Below, one piece after another: positions 8,508 to 17,393 of a stretch of 64,000 bases of DNA. The position numbers and the translations under genes were made by a program. This DNA is from Clostridiales bacterium (GTDB taxonomy: Bacteria; Bacillota; Clostridia; Christensenellales; Aristaeellaceae), in contig SVHD01000001.1 in the NCBI GenBank assembly GCA_015056015.1, positions 135,636 to 199,635 of the forward strand, given 5' to 3'. Positions within the stretch are counted from its first letter, which is position 1, and each line of letters opens with the position of its first letter. A model generated the notes under the pieces. It worked only from the letters and a program-made list of their open reading frames with translations. It did no database searches and was not told where the DNA came from.

Positions 8508-9314
8508 ATGGAAATAAAGGATCTTTGGCAGCATGATTTTCATATCGGCATTGATTATGCGGTGCGCCAGCATTACAAACAGGGCGACATTTACAGCTGC
8601 CGCCAGAATCCCCGGCCCCAGCATGCGCTCCTGTATTTTTTGAGCTGCGAAGCCACGTATGAAACCAGACAGGGGCAGATTTTGCATGCACAGCCGGGGG
8701 ATTTGCTGTATTTGGCCAAGCATTCCGAATATACCGTGCGTTTTGGCACGGGAGATCCCCGGAAGCACAGCAGCCTGCTGATCAATTTTCAGTTATTTGA
8801 TGAAAATCATGAAGAAATCTCCCTGGACGCCAATGTATTGCCCCTGCCCTTCTATCCGGCAGAGGAAGCGGAAAAGGCGTTGACCCGCCTGACGGATTTG
8901 TATTATGATTCCGCCTATTCCCCTGGCGCCATGAAGGGCGTGCTGTATCAATTGCTTGCCGATATCAGCCGCAGGGCCAGCGGACAGATGGATTCCGATC
9001 AGACCAATCGGCTTTTTCCGGCGGTTCGCTGGCTGGAAAAGCATTATCATGAGGAAATCAGCGTGCCGAAGCTGGCGGAAATGTGCCGGATGAGCGAAAG
9101 CGGCTTCCGCAAAAAATTCACGGAGGAATTCGGACTTTCTCCCGTCCGCTACCGCCTGGAGCGGCGCATTGAGCAGGCCAAGCGCCTTTTGCAGCATGAG
9201 GCCCTTTCGGTCAGCGAGGTGGCCCAGGGCGTGGGCTTCAATGATCTGAATTATTTCTGCCGCATCTTTCGGAAAATTACCGGCATGAGCCCCGGCGAAT
9301 ATATAAAAGTTTAG
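8508..9314 (+). CDS. AraC-family transcriptional regulator
   Basis: A 268-residue regulator. The N-terminal half is a cupin-like sensing domain (PGDLLYLAKHSEYTVRFG); the C-terminal 100 residues carry two helix-turn-helix motifs (ISVPKLAEMCRMSESGFRKKF and LSVSEVAQGVGFNDLNYFCRIF) ending with GMSPGEYIKV, the family signature. The ATG at 8508 follows GGAGGG; the longer ORF start at 8346 lies inside the opposite-strand Smr gene and is rejected. It sits directly upstream of, and in line with, the Gfo/Idh and isomerase genes, which it probably controls in response to a sugar. Confidence 0.9.
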   Translation: MEIKDLWQHDFHIGIDYAVRQHYKQGDIYSCRQNPRPQHALLYFLSCEATYETRQGQILHAQPGDLLYLAKHSEYTVRFGTGDPRKHSSLLINFQLFDENHEEISLDANVLPLPFYPAEEAEKALTRLTDLYYDSAYSPGAMKGVLYQLLADISRRASGQMDSDQTNRLFPAVRWLEKHYHEEISVPKLAEMCRMSESGFRKKFTEEFGLSPVRYRLERRIEQAKRLLQHEALSVSEVAQGVGFNDLNYFCRIFRKITGMSPGEYIKV

Positions 9315-9345
9315 CGATTTGTGCTATTATTTAGCGTTTTGTTCC

Positions 9346-9374
9346 TTGTATAAAGCAAAAATCTATCGTATAAT
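9346..9374 (+). promoter_or_regulatory. Promoter of the Gfo/Idh-isomerase pair
   Basis: TTGTAT, 17-base spacer, TATAAT, placed between the araC-type gene and the oxidoreductase; the start codon is about 45 bases further on after GAAGGAGG. Confidence 0.75.
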
Positions 9375-9418
9375 GAGTATAAATTGGGGATTGCGCCCAA
9401 ACGAAGGAGGCTTTTCAC

Positions 9419-10564
9419 ATGAATTTTCCCTTCAAACCGGTAAAAACCGCCGTCATCGGCTGCGGCATGATCAGCGAAATCTACTTCAAAAACATGGTAG
9501 AGGTCTTCAATGTGCTGGATGTGGTCGGCTGTGCCGATCTGGTGCCCGAACGCGCCAAGGCCAAGGCTGAAAAATACGGCATCCGCCATATGACCAATGA
9601 AGAAATCTACAACGATCCCGAGATCGAACTGGTGGTCAATCTGACCTACCCCACCTCCCATTACGAAGTGAATAAGGCCGCGCTGCTGGCGGGCAAAAAT
9701 GTTCACTGCGAAAAGATGTTTGCCATCACCCTGGATCAGGCCAAGGAACTGCGCGCCATCGCGGAAGAAAAGGGCCTGATGCTGACCGCGGCCCCCGATA
9801 CCTGGCTGGGCGGCCGGCTGCAGACTGCTGCCCGCATCGTGGAAAGCGGCCTGATCGGCGAACTGATCTCCGCCGAAATCGTGCTGGATCGCTGCTATCG
9901 TCACAGCGAATGGAAGCAGGAAGAAGAAAAGCGCTTTGCTTTCTGCCCCGGCGGCGGCTTCATGAATGACCTGGGCGGCTACTATATCACCGCGCTGGTG
10001 AGCATGGCGGGCCCCATCGAAAAGGTGACCGGTTTCTACCGCACCTATCGTCCCTCCCGTCCCTTCTGCCATCCCAAGAATCCTGCCTATGGCAAGCCCA
10101 TGACCTATGAAGATTCCCCCAACTGCTACGCGGGCGCCATGCAGTTTGCCAATGGCATGCTCTGCGGCGTCAGCATGACCACCGAAGTGCGCGGCGGCGG
10201 CAGCTATTTCAATATCCACGGCACCCAGGGCACCCTGTTCCTGGATGACCCCAACAATTTCGGCGGCCCCCTGATGATTCAGCTGGCCGGCGGCAAGGAA
10301 CCCATGGAAATCCCCCTCTCCCATGCCTACACTGAAAACAGCCGCGGCCTGGGCGTGGCGGACGCCGCCTATGCCCTGCGCAATGGCCGCAAGCCCCGCT
10401 GCGATACCGATCTGATTTTCCACGTTTACGAAGCCTGCCAGGGCTTTGAAGCCAGCTGCGATTCCGGGAAGATCTATGAAATGACCTCTACCTGCGAAAA
10501 GCCCGCTCCCTTCGCCCCCGGCCACCTCAATTATCCCGAAATGGTCATGGATAATCTGGAATAA
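9419..10564 (+). CDS. Gfo/Idh/MocA family NAD(P)-dependent oxidoreductase
   Basis: A 381-residue sugar or inositol dehydrogenase-like protein. The Rossmann domain begins AVIGCGMISE, and the family motif HCEKMFA (the EKP-type Lys region) follows at about residue 97. The C-terminal alpha/beta domain has GGGFMNDLGGYYI, where the catalytic His of the family is replaced by other residues in the usual D-x-x-x-H position; this should be noted when assigning activity. Substrate is unknown. A strong AGGAGG site precedes it. The sugar isomerase gene follows after 39 bases. Codon choice is strongly biased (GGC, CTG, CGC, GAA), which suggests high expression. Confidence 0.88.
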   Translation: MNFPFKPVKTAVIGCGMISEIYFKNMVEVFNVLDVVGCADLVPERAKAKAEKYGIRHMTNEEIYNDPEIELVVNLTYPTSHYEVNKAALLAGKNVHCEKMFAITLDQAKELRAIAEEKGLMLTAAPDTWLGGRLQTAARIVESGLIGELISAEIVLDRCYRHSEWKQEEEKRFAFCPGGGFMNDLGGYYITALVSMAGPIEKVTGFYRTYRPSRPFCHPKNPAYGKPMTYEDSPNCYAGAMQFANGMLCGVSMTTEVRGGGSYFNIHGTQGTLFLDDPNNFGGPLMIQLAGGKEPMEIPLSHAYTENSRGLGVADAAYALRNGRKPRCDTDLIFHVYEACQGFEASCDSGKIYEMTSTCEKPAPFAPGHLNYPEMVMDNLE

Positions 10565-10603
10565 TTCCATTTCCATGATAAAAATAGAAAGGAAGTAATT
10601 ACT

Positions 10604-11395
10604 ATGGCAATCATCGGTCTGCAAATGTATACCCTGCGCAAGCACATGAATGACAAGGAAGAAGTATTCGAATCCCTCAAGAAGGTGGCCGCCATCGGCT
10701 ATCAGCAGGTTCAGATCTCTGTTCCCGCTTTCATGACCGTGGAAGAACTCAAGGCCATGCTGGACGAAGTGGGCCTGAAGGCTGACTCTGCCATGTGCTA
10801 CGTGATGAAGGTTAACGAAAGCCAGGAAGAATTCGATAAGGTGATCCACCAGGCTGAAGTGCTGGGCACCAAGACCATCCGTCTGGATGGCATGCCCAAG
10901 GATATGGCCCAGACCCCCAATGGCTTTAAGGGCTACGCCGCGATCCTGGATCGCCTGGGCCGCCGCTTCCACGAAGCCGGCTACACCATGTATTATCATT
11001 TCCATGCCTTCGAATGGATCAACTTTGGTCCCGATTCCCGCGGCATTGATATCCTGCTGAACGAAACCAACCCCGAATATGTTGGCTTCCAGCCCGACGT
11101 TTTCTGGCTCACCAGCGCCGGCACCGAAGCTTCCGTCAGCCTGCGCAAGTTCGAAGGCCGCGCCAAGTATATGCATGTGAAGGACTATGCCGTGAAGGCC
11201 CGCACCGGCAAGCTGGAAGATATCCCCAATGCTTTCGCTTCCGTTGGCTATGGCAACCTGAACTGGCCCGGCATCATCAAGACCGCCAATGAAATCGGCA
11301 TCGAACAGTTCGTTGTGGAACAGGATCAGTGCGACGGCGACGAATTCGAAGCCATCACCGAAAGCTACAACAACCTGCGCAAATTCGGCGTGTAA
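10604..11395 (+). CDS. Sugar phosphate isomerase/epimerase (xylose isomerase-like TIM barrel)
   Basis: A 263-residue TIM barrel of the AP endonuclease 2/xylose isomerase-like superfamily: LQMYTLRKHM at the N-terminus, YYHFHAFEW in the middle, MHVKDYAVK and VEQDQCDGD near the end, where metal-binding Glu, Asp and His residues lie. Relatives epimerise or isomerise keto-sugars and inosose derivatives. It is paired with the Gfo/Idh oxidoreductase, an arrangement typical of oxidation-isomerisation routes for unusual sugars. The start follows AAAGGAAG. A palindromic element follows its 3' end. Confidence 0.85.
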   Translation: MAIIGLQMYTLRKHMNDKEEVFESLKKVAAIGYQQVQISVPAFMTVEELKAMLDEVGLKADSAMCYVMKVNESQEEFDKVIHQAEVLGTKTIRLDGMPKDMAQTPNGFKGYAAILDRLGRRFHEAGYTMYYHFHAFEWINFGPDSRGIDILLNETNPEYVGFQPDVFWLTSAGTEASVSLRKFEGRAKYMHVKDYAVKARTGKLEDIPNAFASVGYGNLNWPGIIKTANEIGIEQFVVEQDQCDGDEFEAITESYNNLRKFGV

Positions 11396-11427
11396 AAACA
11401 TCCCATAGATAAGATAAAAGAAATTAT

Positions 11428-11532
11428 GCGGGAGGGGTATTCTTTGTGGCCAAAGAATACCCCTCCCGCACCCACCCCAAGAAAGCCGTACTGGATATTT
11501 CTGATGGATACTAATCCACTAGAATGCCAGTG
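11428..11532 (+). repeat. Palindromic intergenic element, copy 6 (best full-length example)
   Basis: Hairpin 11428-11469 with arms GCGGGAGGGGTATTCTTT and exact complement, then ACCCACCCCAAGAAAGCC, GTACTGGATATTT and AGAATGCCAGTG. It lies between convergent genes. Confidence 0.88.
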
Positions 11533-11564
11533 AAACGCGAGGATAATGTCGACATCCACGAGCC

Positions 11565-11626
11565 GGGCGGCGTTTGCCGCCCAGCGGATGCAAAGCATCC
11601 GGGAAAACCAGGGTCATTGACCCTGG
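11565..11626. repeat. Cluster of three perfect short-loop hairpins
   Basis: GGGCGGC/GCCGCCC (11565-11582), CGGATGC/GCATCCG (11585-11601) and CCAGGGTC/GACCCTGG (11608-11626), each with a 3-4 base loop, lie back to back. They are unlike the main element family. Confidence 0.75.
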
Positions 11627-11680
11627 ACCCAATTGCGGAATAATCGAAACTTTTCTAACAACATGTTTCCCGCTGATACG

Positions 11681-11730
11681 AAAAAACGGCAACGGAGAGA
11701 ATGAATTCTCTCCCGTGCCGTTTTTGTTTT
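11681..11730. terminator. Bidirectional intrinsic terminator
   Basis: AAAAAACGGCA...GAGAGAAT / ATTCTCTC...TGCCGTTTTTG forms a stem flanked by A-run and T-run, so it can serve both converging genes. A near copy occurs at 42075-42122. Confidence 0.85.
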
Positions 11731-11838
11731 CGGTTGGCCCGTGGATTATTATTGCTCGTTTCTTCAATTTTTCGTTTTCACAAGTTTCGTGCGAAAACAA
11801 CTGTGTTTTTCCATCCAAGCCATTTCGCAAGCCGGAGT

Positions 11839-11889
11839 CCAGAGGAGAATCTCCTCTGGCGCGGGGTACAGGGGGCGCGGAGCCCCCTG
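11839..11889. repeat. Two further perfect hairpins
   Basis: CCAGAGGAG/CTCCTCTGG (11839-11859) and CAGGGGGC/GCCCCCTG (11869-11889), loops 3-5 bases. With the preceding entries they account for the 507-base gap 11396-11902, which has no convincing gene. Confidence 0.7.
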
Positions 11890-11902
11890 CCTCCGACAAT
11901 TC

Positions 11903-12934
11903 TCAATACGCCCGGATTTCTTCCAGGAATTCCTGCTTGATGGCGCCCAGGCGGCTATAATCCATGGCGTCGATATAATAGCGCTCCAGTTCATCATGGC
12001 GGGCCTTGGCTTCTGCCAGCGCTTCCACCGCCTGATTCAGCGTCAGATCATAAACCGCCCGGTCAAAGGCCAGCCGGGGCCCTTCCCGCCGCAGAATGGC
12101 AGCATCCAATTGCGGGGTCAGGCAGGGGGCGTCCATCATCACGGCAGTGGTAAAGAGCCAATCCCCTACCGCCACATGGGCAAGGCAGGTTGCATCCAGG
12201 GGATCATGATAGGCAAAGCGCTGGGCACGCTGCCTGGCGGCGTCATTCCACAGCGGCAAAAGCAAAGCATGCACATCAAAGCCCCAGGGCACATCCAGAC
12301 AGCAGACATTTTCCTCCATCATGGAATCCAGCTGCTGCAATACCCCCTGGCAGGTGATTGCCTGGGCAAAGGCATGGCCGCTGCCGCCTTCCGGCAGGGA
12401 GGGCATCATGGAAAGCAATTCCTGCTCCAGCGCCCGCCGTTCCTTTTTCCCAAAGGCCGCATCATAGACCGCCGCCGCATCCTGGCGCACCGCCTTTGCC
12501 GCCGTCAGATAGCGATATGCCCGGGCAAAAGCGGCGGATATTTCCCCGCTCAGTTTTTCCAGGGCGTCCCGCTGGGCCGCCAGCTGCTTTTCATTCAGGC
12601 ATACCCCCAGATTGAGAATTCCATCCGCCGCTCCGGGCAGGCGGGGATCCACAATATGGGGGGCGGTGCCATCCATGGCCAGAAGCCCCGCTTCCGGGGC
12701 AAAAACGGCGTCCAGGCTATCGGGATCCCCGGAGCAATGGTAGTATTCCACCCGTTCCCCCGCTTCCTCCCATCGCTTGCCCGCTTCCCGCATCAGGGTG
12801 CTTTTCCCCACCCCCGGGCCGCCCTTGAAAATGATGGTTCTTTTAGCCCGCTGACGCAGATCCTCAAAAAAGCCCATAAATCCGGCGCTGGTATTGCTGC
12901 CGGGAAAAAGCCGGCGGATTTTTTCCTTGTTCAT
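11903..12934 (-). CDS. P-loop NTPase of the PRK06851 type
   Basis: A 343-residue protein with a clear Walker A GGPGVGKSTLM at about residue 35. Overall length and the FKGGPGVGKST context resemble the PRK06851 family of Clostridia, for which I recall no experimental role. LLAMDGTAPHIVDPRLPGA lies where the family has a conserved mid-protein block. There is no membrane segment, so it is a soluble ATPase or GTPase. The ATG at 12934 after AAGGAGG is chosen; the ORF start 19 codons upstream lacks a ribosome site. It is divergent from the TtcA-like gene. Confidence 0.7.
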   Translation of the reverse strand: MNKEKIRRLFPGSNTSAGFMGFFEDLRQRAKRTIIFKGGPGVGKSTLMREAGKRWEEAGERVEYYHCSGDPDSLDAVFAPEAGLLAMDGTAPHIVDPRLPGAADGILNLGVCLNEKQLAAQRDALEKLSGEISAAFARAYRYLTAAKAVRQDAAAVYDAAFGKKERRALEQELLSMMPSLPEGGSGHAFAQAITCQGVLQQLDSMMEENVCCLDVPWGFDVHALLLPLWNDAARQRAQRFAYHDPLDATCLAHVAVGDWLFTTAVMMDAPCLTPQLDAAILRREGPRLAFDRAVYDLTLNQAVEALAEAKARHDELERYYIDAMDYSRLGAIKQEFLEEIRAY

Positions 12935-13023
12935 GGCAAATGCCTCCTTCTGATGGCCGTGATATTGCAGGGTATGCAGGAAAGAATTCATTTATCCCTG
13001 GCCCCATCATTTTTTCTCAAGCC

Positions 13024-13052
13024 TTGCCATCCCCTCCAATATCCGCTATAAT
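13024..13052 (+). promoter_or_regulatory. Promoter of the TtcA-like/RecD2 operon
   Basis: TTGCCA, 17-base spacer, TATAAT, 24 bases before the start codon. Confidence 0.75.
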
Positions 13053-13075
13053 GAAACAGATAAAGGAGGCAGGGC

Positions 13076-13780
13076 ATGAAGCGATTGCTGGGCGAAATCC
13101 GCAGGGCGGATGAAACATATCATCTGATTGCGCCGGGGGATCATGTGGCCGTTGGGGTATCCGGCGGCAAGGATTCCATGGCGCTGATGATGCTGCTTGG
13201 CGCCTATCGTCAGTTTGCGCCCCATTCCTTTTCCCTTTCCGCCATCACCCTGAAGCTGGGGGATCCTTTCGATACGGCTCCCCTTCAGGCCCTGTGCGAA
13301 AAAGAAAATATTCCGCTGCATATTCATGATACGGGCCTTTTGCCCACCCTGGAAAAAGAAAAAAATCCATGCTCCCTCTGTGCCCGCATACGCCGGGGCG
13401 CCTTATCCAGAATTGCCGGGGAAATGGGCTGTAATAAGCTGGCCCTGGGCCATCACCGGGAGGACGTGCTGGAAACCTATCTGATGAGCGCCTTGCACGA
13501 AGGCCGCTTTTATCATCTGGCCCCCAAAGCGCCCATGGAACGGGCGGGCGTCACCCTGATTCGCCCGCTGATTGACGCCAGAGAAGCAGAAATTATCCGT
13601 TTAGCCAATCGGCTGCAGCTGCCCGTGATCAAAAATCCCTGTCCCGTGGATGGGCAGACCAAACGCAGCGAAATGAAAGCATTACTGACCGCCCTGGAAG
13701 GAAAAATCCCCGGGGCCAATGACCAGCTCTGCGCTGCTTTGCGCCGGGCGCGGGAGGATAAAAATGCCCTTGATGAATGA
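13076..13780 (+). CDS. TtcA-like tRNA 2-thiocytidine biosynthesis protein
   Basis: A 234-residue PP-loop ATPase: SGGKDS at residues 29-34, CSLC at 99-102, GHHREDVLET, and a third Cys in KNPCPVDG, matching the three Fe-S cysteines of TtcA. TtcA makes 2-thiocytidine at tRNA position 32. The protein is shorter than the Escherichia coli enzyme (about 310), as many clostridial members are, and these short forms have also been discussed as general sulfur-transfer PP-loop proteins, so the exact target is inferred. The start follows AAAGGAGG. The recD2 start lies inside its 3' end, implying coupled translation. Confidence 0.82.
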   Translation: MKRLLGEIRRADETYHLIAPGDHVAVGVSGGKDSMALMMLLGAYRQFAPHSFSLSAITLKLGDPFDTAPLQALCEKENIPLHIHDTGLLPTLEKEKNPCSLCARIRRGALSRIAGEMGCNKLALGHHREDVLETYLMSALHEGRFYHLAPKAPMERAGVTLIRPLIDAREAEIIRLANRLQLPVIKNPCPVDGQTKRSEMKALLTALEGKIPGANDQLCAALRRAREDKNALDE

Positions 13781-16004
13781 TGACGCCCGCGCCGGCGAGC
13801 AATTGGAAGCCATTATTGAGGAAACCATTTTCCGCAATGAAGAAAACGGCTATTCCGTGGTAGAGGCCCGGGTAGGCCGGGAAGAAGTGACGGTGGTTGG
13901 CACGCTGCCCGCCCTGGCTGCCGGGGAACAGGTATTGCTCCAGGGCATGTGGGTGGAGCATCCCCAGTACGGCAAGCAATGGAAGGCCACGGGCTGCGAA
14001 ATCAAAAAGCCCACCACCTTGCTTGGCATTGAGCGCTATCTGGGCTCGGGACTGATTCACGGCATCGGCCCGACCACGGCCAAGCTGCTGGTGCAGGAAT
14101 TCGGCAAGCAGACCCTGGAAATTCTATCCGAGCATCCCGAGCGCCTGACCGAGGTGCAGGGCATCGGCAAAAAGCGGGCCGCCCAGCTGGCCGAATCCTT
14201 CCGGGAGCAATATGCCGCCCGGGAAGCCATGGTATTTCTGCAATCCTATGGGGTGCCCGCATCCCTGGCGGTGAAAATCAGCCGGGTTTATGGCGCGGAC
14301 GCCCAGCGGAAAATCCGGGAAAATCCCTATCGGTTGATTGATGATATTGAGGGCGTGGGCTTTCTCACCGCCGATCGCATTGCGCTTTCCCTGGGCATTC
14401 CCATCGACAGCGAATTCCGCCTGCGCTCCGGATTGAAATATGCCCTGAATGAAGCCGCCATGGGGGAAGGGCACACCTTCCTGCCCCGGGAAATGCTGCT
14501 GGATCGTGCTGCCCGCGGCCTGCGGGTGGGTGGCGAATTGCTGACCCATCAATTGGATTCCCTACTTTTCGCCCGGGAAATCATTGCGGTGGATCTGGAT
14601 GGGGAGGAAGCCCTGATGCTCTCCCCCTATTTCTATGCAGAAAAAGAAATTGCCAGATATTTAAAGCTGCTGATGGGCGGCGCCCAAAGCGGCAGCAAGG
14701 CCGAAATTGAAAAGAATATCCGGGCCTTTGAAAAGAATAACAAAATCCAGTTCAGCGAAAATCAGAAGCGCGCTGTATCGGAAGCTGTATCCAGGGGCCT
14801 GATTGTGATCACCGGCGGCCCCGGTACCGGCAAAACCACCATCATCAATTGCATTCTTTCCCTGCTGGGGAAGGATGTGCTTCTGGCCGCGCCTACGGGC
14901 CGCGCTGCCAAGCGCATGAGCGAAGCCACCGGCCATGAAGCAAAAACCCTCCATCGCCTGCTGGAATTTGCCGGCGAGGAAGGAAAATTTCAGCGGGATG
15001 AGCAAAATCCCCTGAATTGCAAATGCGTAATCGTGGATGAAATGAGCATGGTGGATGTATTCCTTATGCGTTCGCTGCTGCGGGCCTTAAAGCCCGGCAC
15101 CCGGCTGATTCTGGTGGGGGACGCCGATCAATTGCCTTCGGTAGGCGCAGGCAATGTACTGGGGGATATTTTAAAAAGCGGCGTGGTTCCCTCCGTGCGG
15201 CTGACGGATATTTTCCGGCAATCAGAGGAAAGCCTGATCGTTCTCAATGCCCACCGGATCAATCATGGGGAGGCCCCCATTCTCAACCGCCGGGACAGCG
15301 ATTTCTTCTTTGAGCGCCGTCCCTTTGCGGAAAGCGCTGCCGAGGCCATTGTGGGCCTTTGCTCCAAGCGGCTCCCTGCCTTTTTGCATACCGATTTCCC
15401 TGCCCGGGATATTCAGGTGCTCTCCCCTACGAAAAAATCCGGTGCCGGGGTTTATATTTTGAATGCCCAATTGCAGGCGGCGCTGAATCCCCCATCCCCC
15501 CGGAAGCCGGAAATCACCTACGGCAATCTCACCTTCCGCCTGGGGGATAAGGTGATGCACGTCAAGAATAATTATCAGCTTCCCTGGCGGGCCGATAACG
15601 GCGAAGAAGGGGAAGGGGTATTCAACGGGGACGTGGGCTTTGTTTCCAAGGTGGATCCCCAGGACCGGATCGTCACCGTGCGCTTTGATGATGAACGCAC
15701 CGTGGAATATGATTATCAGCAGCTGGAAGAATTGGAGCTGGCCTATTGCCTTTCCGTGCATAAAAGCCAGGGCAGCGAATTCCCCTGCGTGGTGATGCCG
15801 GTGGTTGGCGGGCCGCCCCGGCTGCTGACCCGCAATCTTTTCTATACCGCCCTCACCCGGGCCCGCAGCCTGGTGGTGCTGGTAGGCAAGGAAGAATCCA
15901 TCGCGGAAATGGTGCGCAATAATTACATCACCACCCGCTATACCACCCTGCGCCAGCGCCTGGAAGAAGAAAAAAATGCGTTTCCGCCGACGGGAGGCGT
16001 CTGA
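13764..16004 (+). CDS. recD2: RecD2-type ATP-dependent DNA helicase
   Basis: A 746-residue superfamily 1B helicase. The N-terminal OB-like region leads to helix-hairpin-helix repeats (LIHGIGPTTAKLLVQEFG, VQGIGKKRA), then Walker A VITGGPGTGKTT, Walker B IVDEMSMVD, motif III LVGDADQLPSVG and the C-terminal UvrD-like motifs LSVHKSQGSEFPCV and FYTALTRAR. RecD2 is a 5'-3' helicase of bacteria lacking RecBC. The ORF opens at 13719, but the ATG at 13764 after GGGAGG is preferred; it overlaps the preceding gene by 17 bases. Its TGA overlaps the next ATG. Confidence 0.93.
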   Translation: MPLMNDDARAGEQLEAIIEETIFRNEENGYSVVEARVGREEVTVVGTLPALAAGEQVLLQGMWVEHPQYGKQWKATGCEIKKPTTLLGIERYLGSGLIHGIGPTTAKLLVQEFGKQTLEILSEHPERLTEVQGIGKKRAAQLAESFREQYAAREAMVFLQSYGVPASLAVKISRVYGADAQRKIRENPYRLIDDIEGVGFLTADRIALSLGIPIDSEFRLRSGLKYALNEAAMGEGHTFLPREMLLDRAARGLRVGGELLTHQLDSLLFAREIIAVDLDGEEALMLSPYFYAEKEIARYLKLLMGGAQSGSKAEIEKNIRAFEKNNKIQFSENQKRAVSEAVSRGLIVITGGPGTGKTTIINCILSLLGKDVLLAAPTGRAAKRMSEATGHEAKTLHRLLEFAGEEGKFQRDEQNPLNCKCVIVDEMSMVDVFLMRSLLRALKPGTRLILVGDADQLPSVGAGNVLGDILKSGVVPSVRLTDIFRQSEESLIVLNAHRINHGEAPILNRRDSDFFFERRPFAESAAEAIVGLCSKRLPAFLHTDFPARDIQVLSPTKKSGAGVYILNAQLQAALNPPSPRKPEITYGNLTFRLGDKVMHVKNNYQLPWRADNGEEGEGVFNGDVGFVSKVDPQDRIVTVRFDDERTVEYDYQQLEELELAYCLSVHKSQGSEFPCVVMPVVGGPPRLLTRNLFYTALTRARSLVVLVGKEESIAEMVRNNYITTRYTTLRQRLEEEKNAFPPTGGV

Positions 16005-16432
16005 TGGAAATTTTCTACGATACCAGGAAGGATATTCCCTGCCAGCCGCTGTATGAATTATTCCTGGCGGTGGGCTGGGCCGATGAAAAAAGCACCACGC
16101 CGGAAATGATCCGGCATTTCAATATCGGCTTTCTCCATTCCACCCTGGTTTTTTCCGCCTGGCAAGATGAAAAACTGGTGGGCTGTATCCGGGTACTCAG
16201 CGATCAGGTTTTCCGCTCGGTGATCTATGATCTGGCCGTGCATCCCGATTATCAGGGCTTGGGCATCGGCAAAACGCTGGTGGAAAAATGCATGGCCTGC
16301 TATCCCCGCTCGGAATGGCTGGTGGAAACGGAAAACGCCCAGGGCTTTTATGAAAAGATTGGTTTTCAGAAAAATCCAAATCATTTTCTGCATATTCCCT
16401 GCCCCCTGTTTCCAACGCGTGAAGGGAAATAG
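16004..16432 (+). CDS. GNAT family N-acetyltransferase
   Basis: A 142-residue acetyltransferase. The acetyl-CoA loop is YQGLGIGKTLVEK, preceded by the beta4 strand VIYDLAVHPD and followed by AQGFYEKIGF. Substrate unknown. Start and recD2 stop overlap as TGATG, so translation is coupled; operon membership with recD2 does not by itself reveal a function. Confidence 0.87.
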   Translation: MEIFYDTRKDIPCQPLYELFLAVGWADEKSTTPEMIRHFNIGFLHSTLVFSAWQDEKLVGCIRVLSDQVFRSVIYDLAVHPDYQGLGIGKTLVEKCMACYPRSEWLVETENAQGFYEKIGFQKNPNHFLHIPCPLFPTREGK

Positions 16433-16459
16433 CGTATATTTTTACAGGAGAAATGATGC

Positions 16460-17224
16460 ATGCTCTATGTTACCCGGCTCATCAAGGAACGGGAGGAAAG
16501 GGGCTATCCCTTTTCCGTGCCCGCCATCGCCGCCACCCATGCGGTGGATTTTTCCGCGCCGGTTACCATTCTTTGCGGGGATAACGGCAGCGGAAAATCT
16601 ACCCTGCTATCTATTCTGGCGGCAAAGCTGCGGGCGGTGCGCATCGGGCAGGGCATTATCGAAAGGGAAAAGGCCGCCGATCTGGCCCAGGACGCCTTCA
16701 CCCTGCATAAGCGCGCCAGCAAGCGGAATTTTCTCTTTTCCGCCGAGGATTTCATCGCCTATATCACCTGGGTCAGCCAGACCCGGGCGGAGGCACGGGC
16801 GGAAATTGCCCGGATTGATGAAGACGATACCATTGCAGATAAGGCCTATGCCAAAATGCCCCATTACCGCACTTTGGAGGATCTTTCCGGCCTGTATGCC
16901 CAGGATCTGGCCCTGCAATCCCACGGCGAAGGATTTCTGGATTTTTTCCAGTCCCGTTTGAAGCCCGGCGGATTATATCTGCTGGATGAACCGGAAGGCG
17001 CCCTGTCCTACGAAAAGCAATTCGCCCTGGCGCTGATGATTCAGGAGGGCGCCGCCCACAGCCAGTTTATTCTGGCCACCCATTCCCCCATTCTGGCCGC
17101 CATCCCCGGCGCTCAGATCCTGGAGGCCACCGAAAATGGCTTCCTTCCCCGCCAATACGACGAGCTGGAAAATATCCGCTTCCTCCAGCTTTTCATGGAA
17201 TCTCCCTCCCGGATGTTCCGCTGA
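16460..17224 (+). CDS. AAA/ABC-type predicted ATPase (COG3910-like)
   Basis: A 254-residue ABC-like ATPase without membrane segments: Walker A CGDNGSGKST near residue 40, Walker B YLLDEPEGALS and H-loop LATHSP. This set matches the small AAA_21/COG3910 predicted ATPases, whose roles are mostly unknown and which can belong to defence or nucleic-acid systems; nothing nearby supports a defence locus. The start follows AGGAGAA; 27 bases separate it from the GNAT gene. Confidence 0.8.
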   Translation: MLYVTRLIKEREERGYPFSVPAIAATHAVDFSAPVTILCGDNGSGKSTLLSILAAKLRAVRIGQGIIEREKAADLAQDAFTLHKRASKRNFLFSAEDFIAYITWVSQTRAEARAEIARIDEDDTIADKAYAKMPHYRTLEDLSGLYAQDLALQSHGEGFLDFFQSRLKPGGLYLLDEPEGALSYEKQFALALMIQEGAAHSQFILATHSPILAAIPGAQILEATENGFLPRQYDELENIRFLQLFMESPSRMFR

Positions 17225-17230
17225 ATGAAT

Positions 17231-17277
17231 AAAAAATGCAGGAAACAGCATTTCACTGTTCCCTGCATTTTTCTTTT
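17231..17277. terminator. Bidirectional intrinsic terminator
   Basis: AAAAAATGCAGG...ACAG / CTGT...CCTGCATTTTTCTTTT, directly after the ATPase gene, before element copy 7. Confidence 0.88.
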
Positions 17278-17292
17278 ATGATTCTTTTGCTT

Positions 17293-17371
17293 CACCGGCA
17301 ATATCCAATACAGCTTTCTTGGGGTGGGTGCGGGAGGGGGATTCTTTGGCAGCAAAGAATCTCCCTCCCGC
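17293..17371 (-). repeat. Palindromic intergenic element, copy 7 (inverted)
   Basis: Minus strand: GCGGGAGGGAGATTCTTT hairpin (17330-17371), ACCCACCCCAAGAAAGC, then TTGGATATTGCCGG. It lies next to a complete terminator, so it is not needed for termination there. Confidence 0.85.
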
Positions 17372-17393
17372 AATATTTTCCCTTCCGTTCCCC

